Source: Pithys albifrons albifrons
Taxonomy: Eukaryota; Chordata; Aves; Passeriformes; Thamnophilidae
Length of the DNA: 64,000 nt
Assembly (NCBI RefSeq): GCF_047495875.1
Contig: NC_092486.1
Coordinates: forward strand, 5,345,738-5,409,737
Direction: 5' to 3'
This document shows positions 1 through 14,600 of the stretch, piece by piece. Under the pieces are notes generated by a model that saw nothing but the letters and a program-made list of their open reading frames with translations, did no database searches and was not told the origin of the DNA. Each line of letters opens with the position of its first letter. Position 1 is the stretch's first letter. Position numbers and translations under genes: made by a program.

Positions 1-166
1 TGCCAGGCACAGGAAAAGCAGCACAGCTGTGTCAGCCCCAGTTACTGCAGAACCATCTCAGGCAGCCAAAGGTTTAAAGGGACAAAGGAAAGAGAAGCAA
101 CTCCTGCCAGCTCAGGAATTGCCCCTCCCCTGCCACGCTGGTGGTGCTGGAAGCAGCAGGACTTAC

Positions 167-927
167 CACCCCACTGGAGGACTTGGTCTTCAGCTCTAAC
201 TTGACCAACCCAAATCCTGGGAACAGAACAGCACACGGGGCCTGTGTCAGTACAGTGTACCAGCAAGGGTTGTTTCCAACACACCCAAAGCCCCTCAGGT
301 TGGGGACAGTGACACCAACCAGCTGTTTTCATGGTTCAACAGTTGTTGATGGTACCAAGGAATGACTGAAAGAATTCTGACAGTTCAAAGTGAGTGGCCT
401 CATAATGTAGAGCCATAACAGACACCAATCACTGAGTATTTCCATCCTCTGCAGCTACACCTGCACTCTGGGACCCACCAACACAGTCTCCATTCCTTCT
501 GATTGACTCAATTGACTTTTACAGCTCTGACTGCAGGGCAGGGAATTTTTATTTTCCCTGAGGAAGGTGAAGGAATTTCCAGCTTACTTCAATCAGTGGT
601 TACACAGCAGCACTATTGGTGTCTTCCTTTTCCTTCTGCTCTGAATCCAGGCCAGGCTCCCAACTTTCCCCTCTAACTCTTTGCCACTGCAGCATTTCCA
701 TGAACCAAACCAGAGTTCAGACCAGAAGGGCTGGATGCCCAAGGTCTCTGCTGAACTCCTGCCACAAGGGGATCTCTGAGGCACTGATGCTTTTACTGGC
801 CTTCTCAAGACACCTGAGAAAGGCCCAGGCAGGTTCTCAGGGCACAGCCACCCCACTCACCATATCCCTTGTTGAACACGTCCCTGGCAGCCTTGCCCAG
901 GTCACTGTACGCCGGTGGCACTGCCAT
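167..927 (-). CDS. VDAC3: VDAC3, voltage-dependent anion channel (5' coding exons only)
   Basis: This is a mitochondrial outer-membrane beta-barrel porin that passes ATP, ADP and small ions. Two coding exons are visible on the minus strand. Exon 861-927 carries the start codon at 927 and encodes MAVPPAYSDLGKAARDVFNK, then GY and the first base of a split Gly codon. Exon 167-216 completes that codon and continues as FGLVKLELKTKSSSGV. Donors are GTGAGT (860-855) and GTAAGT (166-161), and the acceptor is CAG before 216. Together they match the N-terminal helix and first strand of VDAC proteins, and the exon boundaries fall where VDAC genes have them. VDAC2 and VDAC3 are alike here, so the choice of VDAC3 rests on the neighbour POLB, which lies close to VDAC3 in mammals. 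The rest of the gene is left of the window. Upstream non-coding exons were not resolved. Confidence 0.88.
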
Positions 928-1982
928 TGGACCTGGAACACAGAGGGGGGACAATCCTGGGGTGACAAACCCAACTGCACCGAGGCATTTATCAATGCCC
1001 CAGCACTTCACCCACAGGGAACTGCCAGAGCTCCAGAGAACATTCCCCAAAGTCATCCCTGTGCCTCTGTCACAGCGTCCACCCAGGAGGCTCCAAAAGC
1101 CACAACCACATTCACCAACATCAGCCTCACATTCCTACACTGCAAAAATAGCTCAGGGGAGCCTTATCAGTGTCTGACAAGGAGCAAACACTTCTCCTGG
1201 CAGGACCCCAAAGGAGAACAGCTCTCACTTCCACCTGCACTTGTGACTTCTTAGAAAGCTCCTCCAGAGATGTGTAAGATACAAAGAGATCTCTGCAGAC
1301 TGTCCAGTGACCATCAGCATTTCTGCACTGTGCACACACAGCAGCAAACCCCACATTTCCTACACAGGGAACTGGTTTGGAGGGCAGAACTCCAAGGACA
1401 GGCACTGGTATTGCAGCTTACAGGATATAATTCAGGGTAGTTACCAGAACTCAGGGATTTTGCATCAGAAAATCCACAGTAAAGGGGCAGGAAAACTCTT
1501 CTTGATCTAAATCTCACCCTTTTGGGTGACAAACCTGCTGTTTGCACTTCATTTCCATAAGGCCACTGAGACACCTTGAAAATTGTGAGCCTGTTCCCTC
1601 TCCCCCACATGACTTCCCTTTGCAGCACAGAGCTCCATTTTCTGTTCTCTGTGTGTTTTTATGTTACGTCTTATGGAAGTATTTAAAGAGATTCTCGAGG
1701 GTAACTGAAACACACAAATTCTCTGCTAATAACAAACAGCTCTCCTTGCACACCAGAACCGTCTGCAGGGACCGAGCTCGGAGTTCCACGGAAATCGGAA
1801 CGGGAGCGGCCGGCACAGCGCGGAGCGGGGCGGGCTCCAGGGGAACAGCCCCCCAGGCTGGGGGTGACAACCCGGAGCGGGCACAGGGGACAGGACAGCG
1901 GCGGGCCCGGCCCTTCGGCCCCGCAGAGCGAGCGCCAACCCCGTTATGCAACCGGTAACGGTGCGGGTGCGTCCGCTGCCCC

Positions 1983-2250
1983 GGGCCGTGCCCGTGTCCC
2001 TGTCCCTGTTCATGTCCCTGGGCCGGGCCGTGTCCCTGTCCCTGTCCCTGTCCATGTCCCTGGGCCGGGCCGTGCCCGTGTCCCTGCCCCTGTCCATGTC
2101 CCTGGGCCGGGCCGTGCCCGTGTCCCTGCCCCTGTCCATGTCCCTGGGCCGGGCCGTGCCCGTGTCCCTGCCCCTGTCCCTGGGCCGGGCCGTGCCCGTG
2201 TCCCTGCCCCTGTCCATGTCCATGTCCCTGTCCCCGGCCGTGTCCGTGTC
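1983..2250. repeat. Minisatellite, about 42-bp unit
   Basis: A C-rich tandem array built from short CCCTGTCC-type words. The longer unit is about 42 bp and contains CCGTGCCCGTGTCCCTG, with about six partly degenerate copies. It has no stop codons in several frames and so creates false ORFs on both strands. Confidence 0.85.
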
Positions 2251-2325
2251 GCCGTCCCTGTCCCATCCCGGCGCTCGGCAGTGGCGGCCCCACAGGTCAG
2301 TCCGTCCGCGCCCGGCCATTCCCGA

Positions 2326-2625
2326 GCAATCCCCGGTCCCGGCTCGGCCCGGCCATGCCCCCCCAGCAATCCCCGGTACCGGCTCGGCTCGCCCATGCCC
2401 CCCCAGCAGTCCCCGGTACCGGCTCGGCTCGCCCATGCCCCCCCAGCAGTCCCCGGTCCCGGCTCGGCCCGGCCATGCCCCCCCAGCAATCCCCGGTCCC
2501 GGCTCGGCCCGGCCATGCCCCCCCAGCAATCCCCGGTCCCGGCTCGGCCCGGCCATGCCCCCCCAGCAATCCCCGGTCCCGGCTCGGCCCGGCCATGCCC
2601 CCCCAGCAATCCCCGGTCCCGCCCG
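2326..2625. repeat. Minisatellite, 40-bp unit
   Basis: About 7.5 very similar copies of a 40-bp unit containing CAATCCCCGGTCCCGGCTCG and GGCCATGCCCCCCCAG. Copies differ mainly by GGTACC versus GGTCCC. The high identity suggests recent expansion. Confidence 0.92.
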
Positions 2626-2866
2626 GGTCTCTCAGGCCGTCAGGACGGGGGGACTCGGGCCCGGCCCCGCAAGGTGACCCGGGGCACGCCCGCCCCGGGG
2701 CCCCGGAGGACACCGGCGGGCTGCGGCCGCACAGCACCGCGGAACCCAGCGCGGCCCGGCCCCGGCTCCAGCTACAGCGACTGTCACGGTCACGATCACA
2801 ATCGCGATAGCGGCCCCGGTCGCGGTACCTGCCGCCCGCGCTGCCTCTCGTGCGGCTCGCGGCGAC

Positions 2867-2877
2867 TGCGCATGCGC
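2867..2877. promoter_or_regulatory. NRF1-like palindrome
   Basis: TGCGCATGCGC is the core of the NRF1 consensus and is palindromic. It lies in the CpG island upstream of VDAC3. The motif is seen directly. Its use as an NRF1 site is inferred from the mitochondrial role of VDAC. Confidence 0.5.
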
Positions 2878-2971
2878 GGGGCAGAGGCTGCGCACGCGCT
2901 GAGGCTGCGGGCACGGCCCCGCCGGGAGCGCGCACTGAGCCCCGCCCGGGAGCGCGCCCGGGGCCCCGGAA

Positions 2972-3290
2972 CCTGGATATGGATCGGGAATCAGGGCGTG
3001 GATCAGGGATCGGGGTATGGATCAGGGATCGGGGTATGGATCAGGGCTCGGGGTGTGGATCAGGAGTCAGGGCGTGGATCAGGAGTCAGGGCGTGGATCA
3101 GGAGTCAGGGTGTGGATCGGGGATCAGGGTATGGATCAGGAGTCAGGGTATGGATCAGGAGTCAGGGTGTGGATCAGGGATCAGGGTGTGGATCAGGAGT
3201 CAGGGTGTGGATCAGGGATCAGGGCATGGATCAGGACTCAGGGTGTGGATCAGGGATCGAGCTCCGGATCAGGGCTCAGGCCATGGATGC
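2972..3290. repeat. Minisatellite, 18-bp unit
   Basis: About 17 copies of a unit close to GTGGATCAGGAGTCAGGG, with GGATCGGGGTAT variants. It is the third array in a row upstream of VDAC3, with a unit unrelated to the two before it. Confidence 0.9.
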
Positions 3291-4829
3291 CCAGCCCAGA
3301 GCACAGCCCGTGCCCAGTTCTGGACTCCGCTGCTGCCTCCCGGCTCCTGCACTCCAGGAAAGCAGAGCAGCAAAGCAGGGAGAGAAGGACAGAGGGGAAG
3401 GACACACTGCATGAACAGTTCAAGAAAAACAAACAAACAAACATCTGAACAAGCCACTGGGATTTTTGCACACAGAAGAATTCAGGGCTGTGAGAAGGGA
3501 CTGCAGAGCCAGCAGATTCTGCCCCAGGGCCAGGCCAAAGCACCTGTGGGAGGGGATGGAGAATCCATCAGTGCTGCCCAGGAAACACTGGTTAATGTGG
3601 GGAACTTGTGTGCTGCCTTTTGGTCTCTACAAATTACAGCTAATAAATAATAATTAAAACGGATTACACATTGATGATGGAATATTCAATTTGTTTATTC
3701 CCACTGATTATTGAAGAAAATACTAAATATATCAGCCATAAATATTTTTACTGTGAGGCATCAGAAGACTTCACATAGCACCAAGTTCACTTCCAGTTCC
3801 CTCACACACCCCTGCATGCATTAGAGCTGGGAAACACTCCCAGAAAATAATTAAAACTCCCAATATGAACAACAGAAGAAAATAAAGAGAGAAGCAAGAG
3901 CACCAGCCTATAATCTCCATTCTAAGATTGATCAACACTCATTGTAAAAGAACAGGTAAAAATGTAGTTGTTCTGTAAGCTTAAGTCAGATAAATAAGGA
4001 ACAGTATTATATCCATCTTTGTCTCATTATTAAGGTCAGGTTAAGTAGTCTGACAATAAAGAATATTTGTCCCAAACACAGTCAGTAATACATTCTCAGT
4101 GAGACCTCCTCTCACATCCAAAACACTCATCACCTTTCCCCATAATTAAAGAGGAGGCATAAAATAAGATCTGACAGGTTTGCATATAAAAAAGGGCAGA
4201 GTGAATGTCCAGGAGTGGTGGAAATGCAACAATTCATCAGCCCAAGCTGAACAAAACACAGAGCACTGCACTGGATGGGGCTACACAGACCTGGGAACAA
4301 ACCCACAGGTCACATGGAACAGGAATGGGCACATCAGTGTAGAGCCCACACTGAGAGGGGTTAGGAGGACACAGAAACTGCTCACCATGAGATTTAAGAC
4401 ACTTAACACAGAGACAAGGACATTCAGGGAGTAGCTGAAAATGGGATTCTTTGAGAGCACTTCAGGACAGTTCCCTCTGTCATTCTCTGCCTACACATAA
4501 ATAACAGACAAGGAGATGCCCCAACCCTGGAAACATTCCAGGTCAGACTGGACTGGGCTCTAAGCAATTGGATTTAGTTGAAGATGTCCCTGCTCCTTGC
4601 AGGGGGGTTGGACAAGACATGTAAAGGTCCCTTCCAACCCAAACTATTCCATGACTCTGAAAACAAAACCTTACACGATTTGATCTTCACATTCTGTCCA
4701 AGTGCCACAGACTTGCTTTAAACACCAGTAACAGACAGTTTTTGCAGTAACAACCCAGGTAAGAGTGTGCACTTCATATGTCTGTAAGAAGCCAGGGAAT
4801 CACCTCTCCAGGCCACCCAGACACGCAGT
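3291..4829. other. VDAC3-POLB intergenic region and POLB 3' flank
   Basis: No coding exon was recognised here. From about 3650 the sequence becomes AT-rich, unlike the GC-rich array zone to its left. A minus-strand AATAAA (TTTATT at 3694-3699) is a candidate distal poly(A) signal for POLB. A CR1 fragment lies at about 4556-4660. Human DKK4, which sits between POLB and VDAC3, was looked for and not seen. Confidence 0.55.
4556..4660 (+). mobile_element. CR1 LINE 3' fragment
   Basis: The text GGTCCCTTCCAACCC followed by a degenerate ATTCCATGACT tail is the typical CR1 3' end, here in sense orientation on the plus strand. It is a short 5'-truncated copy. Confidence 0.75.
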
Positions 4830-9993
<5,164 letters not shown>

Positions 9994-9997
9994 GGCT

Positions 9998-10028
9998 GGC
10001 ACCGGCACCGGCACCGGCACCGGCACCG
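9998..10028. repeat. GGCACC hexanucleotide repeat in POLB 5' UTR
   Basis: About five copies of the hexamer GGCACC (plus strand) lie directly upstream of the POLB start codon, so they are GGTGCC repeats in the transcript 5' UTR. Confidence 0.85.
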
Positions 10029-10067
10029 GGAGCTCCGGGCACCGATCCCAGGGAAGCGCTTCCGTCT

Positions 10068-10077
10068 GTGACGTCAC
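10068..10077. promoter_or_regulatory. CRE palindrome in POLB promoter
   Basis: GTGACGTCAC, a perfect CRE/ATF palindrome, lies 75 bp upstream of the POLB start codon. The mammalian POLB promoter is known to depend on this same decamer. The match in sequence and position supports this as the POLB core promoter. Confidence 0.82.
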
Positions 10078-10127
10078 AGCGCGTCCGGCCTCGGTGCGCG
10101 TGCGCGGGAGGGACGGGGATATTCGGG

Positions 10128-10440
10128 AGAACCGGGGATGCTCCGGGATGTCGAGGATGCTCCGGGATGTCGAGGATGCTGCAGGAGTACCGGGGAAGCT
10201 CCGGGATGCTGCGGGAGTGATGGGGATGCCCTGGGATGCCGGGATGCTCCGGGAGAGACGAGGATGCTCCCGGAGTGCCGGGGATGCTGCGGGAGTACCG
10301 GGGATGCTCCCGGAGTGCCGGGGATGCTGCGGGAGTACCGGGGATGCTGCGGGAGTGCCGGGGCTGGTCCGGGAGTACCGGGGATGCTGCGGGAGTACCG
10401 GGGATGCTCCGGGATGCCGGGGATGCTCCGGGAGTGCACA
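10128..10440. repeat. Minisatellite upstream of POLB, 20-bp unit
   Basis: About 15 copies of 19-20 bp units close to CTGCGGGAGTACCGGGGATG begin about 50 bp from the POLB CRE. The unit and orientation are the same as in the intron 2 array, so the two flank the POLB promoter and first two exons. Confidence 0.92.
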
Positions 10441-11611
10441 TGAGAGATGCTAAAAAGTGGGAAGGAACATTTCCTGGCAGTGTCAGCCCTCCCGTGAGAT
10501 TGCCAGATGTGTGCACAGCCTCGGGCTCTCAGGTGCAGATGATGTGCCCTCCATGGCACTCCCTTCCCCGTCCTTCCACCCTCCCCAGCACTCCCATCCA
10601 GCACCCACATCCCTCTCCCGTACCTGTGTTCCCCCACAATCCCCTCCTCACCGAGCCCAGGTCCGTGACAGCCCCTCCTTCCCCCTCCCCACCCTCAAAG
10701 GGTTCAGCCCCGCCCTGACTTCCACAATAATTCAGAATCAGGACAGCACATCCCTAGTTTTTCATTCCTTTTTGCCTATTTATTGTTTTTTTTCCATCCA
10801 GCAGCATTCCCAGCCCACAGGAATCATCACCCTTTGGGGGGCTGGGGGTCACGATGGCCCATTCCCCCACCAGCCCCCCCTTCTCTCCTCCAAACCCCTC
10901 ATTTCTCTCCAGACTTGAGTTCTGGGGGCTGGTTTTCCCCATTTTGAGGGGCTTGGGGACATTCCCAAGCACTGGCTGCTGACAGAGGGAATAACCTTCC
11001 CCTCTGTTCCTTGGAGCTCTGACCCCTCATTTCTCTCCTTCACAGCACCTCTTTCATCCAAATTTCACCCCAAATTGGACTCCTGGCTCTCCATCACCTG
11101 TCCCAGCCACAGAATCCAGCAGCAAATCCAAATCTCTTTTCCACCAAACCCCATTTTTCCCCTCCTTTAGTAACTCCTTTGGGTGCTGACACCCCACGGT
11201 GACCCTGGTGGTCCCAGCTGGGGGCCCTGCTGTCCCCCACTCCTGCTCCCTCCTCAGCCCCCAGGGAAGCTCCCACAGCCCAGAGTGGGGCTCCTGCTGG
11301 AGCCAGGATGGGATCCAGGAGCTCAGCACCTCCCTCTGGCTCCACCTGGGCAGGGTAAGGACAGGGTAAGGGACCCTGTATTTGGGATGGACAGAGGGAC
11401 TATCCCAGTGCCAGGCTGTGGGGTTCATGAAATCTCCCACTGCCTTTTCCTCCTCCTTCACTTCCAGAGATTTCCACCTGGAGCAGGTGAATCCCGGCTC
11501 TGTGACCTCTCCTGGCCCTTCCCGAGCTCCCACACCAGGGGGCACAGCAGCATGTCTGCCTCCAAGGGCTGATCCACCAGCAGAATTCCCTGTGCAGCAT
11601 CCTGCTCCATG
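10441..11611. other. ELMOD3 3' UTR and intergenic region
   Basis: No coding exon is seen. A minus-strand AATAAA (TTTATT at 10779-10784) probably marks the end of the ELMOD3 transcript, giving a 3' UTR of roughly 0.8 kb. The remaining few hundred bases separate it from the array upstream of POLB. Confidence 0.55.
10779..10784 (-). terminator. Candidate ELMOD3 poly(A) signal
   Basis: TTTATT on the plus strand reads AATAAA on the minus strand, downstream of the ELMOD3 stop codon. It is followed within about 30 bp by a CA-rich stretch suitable for cleavage. Confidence 0.5.
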
Positions 11612-14600
11612 TCAGATCAGGCAGGAATCTCCCTCCAGCTCGACCCCAGGGTCACAGATGGCAGTGAAGTGGATCTGGGGGTGAGAGGAGGAGGGAGGGG
11701 AGGAAGGCTGAAGGCCGTGGCTCACATAGGCCTCCAGGGATTTCAGCAGCTGCCTTGGCTTCTTTTTGGTGGATAATTCCAGCTCTGGAAGGGTCAGAGA
11801 GGGAAAAGGTTGAGGGGAACAAGGTCTGGATGGTGTTATGGGCCTAAAAGATCCAGTGCTTTTTCCTTAGGAAAGGGTGTAATCATATTTTTCTTGGAAT
11901 GAGGGAGCACGGGAAGCTCCTCTGCACCCCCAGCTGAGCACCAGCCCAAGCTCTCCTGAGACTGGAATCCAGGGAACATAAGGCAAAGCTGGAGCTTGGC
12001 AGTGCCAGCTGGATCCCAATTTCCAGGGCATCCATAAGCTCCACTGACACCAGTCCCTCTGGAATAACTAACTCACAGACTGGGGTTAAGCTACATCCCT
12101 GTATGAGCCAAGGGAGCAGGGAATGTCCCCACATGTCACCCTCCTCAAGCCACCCCAGCATAACATCCCTCTGGGCTGGAAAATAGTGCTGAAAAAACTC
12201 TTGGAGCACTGGGACAGGGAAAAATAGTGGAAATCCTCAGTGTCAGGATTAAATAGGGAATGTTTGGGTGTCTTGGGCATTACAGCCCTTGGAACTGGGC
12301 TCAGATGTGCTGAGAACACATAGCAGGGGGTGTCTTTGGGACGTCCAGGGGTTGTTTTCCCAGGGAGAATAAGGGGAAGGAGAAGCTGGGAAGACAAACC
12401 CTTGAGGACGAACGCGGCGTCGGCGACAGTCGCGCGCTGCCCCTTCCAGAGGCGGGAGAGGCGCAGGAAGGCGGCGGCGTGCAGGTCGTTCAGCACCCCA
12501 ATCACCTGCTGCCGGCGGTTGCATTCCCTGGAAAACAGGGGGAGGGCTCAGCTGCATCCCAGGGAGGGCCCTGGCCATGGTTGGAGAGCCCAGGCCCAGC
12601 CCACCCTCACCGGGAGAGCCGCTCCTCCCGCAGCGCCTGGAGCACCATCCGGGTGATGTTCACGGACATGACGCAGAAGGGGAAATTCTGGAAGAGAACC
12701 GGAATTCCAGCATTAGGGCAGCTCAGGTGGAAAACTCTGCTCCTCCCCGGCACCTCCAACCCTCTGACACCACATCCATGCGGCCCCAAGCCCATGGGGT
12801 GGGTGACAGACCCAGGTACTGGGATCACAGCCCTGTGGATCCAGGCTTGGATGGAAGCTGAGGGCTGAGCCGAGATTGTATCCAGGCTGAAACCTGGACC
12901 AAAGTGTGGAATTAAAGGAGACACATTCCACTCGCTTCATTTTCCTGCTGCTCAACCCTCCCGCCCTTTTATCCCACTCTAAGGCAGGATCAAATCTCTA
13001 CAATCCCATTTCCAGCACAAATCCAGCACCTGGAGCCCAGCTCCAGCCTGGATCAGGCTCCTTGGGCTCCACCTTCCTCCCCTCACCAGCACAAGGGGTC
13101 AGCATCCCAAAAAAATCCCTGAAGAGGTGGTTTTTTCTTTCCCTTTCCCAGAGCACTGGGAATTCAAGGGAGACCTCCTAGCAGGGAGGAGGGAAGGCCA
13201 TGCCTGGGTTTCATGCTGTGAGAGCTGAAAAATCTCCCGTGCCAGCGGCAGCGTCCGAGAGTCCAGGACAAAGAACAGGATCTGCATCAGCCCCAGCATT
13301 CCAGTCCCACGCAGGTCAGTCCCAGGATCCACACCTGGGGGTGTGAGGGGACAGCAGGGAGTCACCCCCTGTCACCTTCCCACCTCCATGGGCTGTTTAT
13401 CCCATCCCTGCACTTGCAGAGTACAAGAATCCTGGGGATTCCCTTCCTCAAGGGGAAGCTTTGAGGGAATTTCCCTGAAGGGGCCAGCACCTCATTCACC
13501 TGGGCATTAACCAGCCCTGCTCCCCCACATCCCCTGCACTCCCATTCCCACACTCTTCCAGGAATTACCAGCATTTTTAGGCACGTGGTACTGGGATAAT
13601 TCAGCCAACCAGTCCAGATCTTGTACTGGGGGCAGTTTGGTTTAATATCGTTATGGATAATAGGATTGTGGGAATTTTATAGGGATATGGAGAGGAGAGG
13701 GAGGTGAGGCTGCACCTCAAATCCTGGGATGAATTTTGGGGTCCAAGAAGGACACTGAGGTGCTGGAGCATGTCCAGGGAAGGGCAGTGGAGCTGGGGCT
13801 GGAGCACAGGGAGTGGCTGAGGGAGCTGGGATGGGACAGGGTTGCTGTGGGGCAGGTTTAGCTGGAGTTAGGGAATGGCCCAGGGACCTCCCTGGGCTCA
13901 GGGCTGCTCAGGAGCTCATTCCCTGCCCTACCCTGGAATCCCAGCTCCTCCCAGTGTGCTCCGTAGCGGGGACAGCCCAGACAGGAGCGTGTCAGCTGCT
14001 GGTAGATGGTCTGCAGGATCCGCATGTGCACCCGCTCCGAGTCATCCAGGGCGCCTGGAGGAGGGAGGGAGGGACACAGGGAGCAACACCCCACCTGGCT
14101 AAAAACACCCCCCGGCACCCAAACCAGCCCTCAGCACCCCAAAGACACTCCACGATGTGCCCAAAACACCCCTCAGTGCCTCAACCAACACCAACACCCT
14201 CCAAAAGCCACCCCAGCGCCCCAAAACAGCCCATGGCACCTTAAAAATCCTCCCAGCCCACCAAAAGATGCCCCCAGACTCCAAAAAAACACCTCCTACA
14301 AAAACCAGCCCTTGGCACCCAATAAATGCATCCTGGCACCCAAAATATGCCCTGTGGCACCCAAAAACACCCCCTGGTGCCCAAAAAACATCCCTTGACA
14401 CCACAAGAAATCCATGCCCAAAAAATGTCACTCAGTGCCCCAAACCCAACACACCCCCCCAAAAATGCCCCCCAGGCACCTAAAAAACACTACTTGGTGC
14501 CCTAAAAAGGCCCCTCAGCCCCCAAACCCACAGTCCTGGCGTTTCCCCATGTGTGACCCCCCGGGACAGTCAGACACGATGCTCCCCATGCCAAAGGACG

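Larger units (their letters stand above)
1740..2960. promoter_or_regulatory. CpG island, probable VDAC3 promoter region
   Basis: The sequence turns GC- and CpG-rich from about 1740 to 2960, upstream of the VDAC3 start codon on the minus strand. It contains a perfect NRF1-type palindrome TGCGCATGCGC at 2867-2877. NRF1 is a known activator of nuclear genes for mitochondrial proteins, so this element suits a VDAC3 promoter. The transcription start is inferred to lie near 2.8-2.9 kb, which would put the arrays at 1983-2625 downstream of it, in the first intron or 5' UTR. No splice donor for a non-coding first exon could be fixed. Confidence 0.55.

Noticed and set aside
1864..3414. Long plus-strand ORF of 516 codons, with overlapping long minus-strand ORFs
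   Set aside because: It is translated minisatellite. The stop-free frames arise from the 40-, 42- and 18-bp GC-rich arrays, with no conserved domain, and the region is the VDAC3 CpG island.
3291..4829. DKK4 between VDAC3 and POLB
   Set aside because: No cysteine-rich Dickkopf exon is visible on either strand. The space holds AT-rich 3' flank and a CR1 fragment.
10441..11611. IKBKB exons next to POLB, as in mammals
   Set aside because: I looked for kinase or NEMO-binding segments and saw none. The next gene is ELMOD3.
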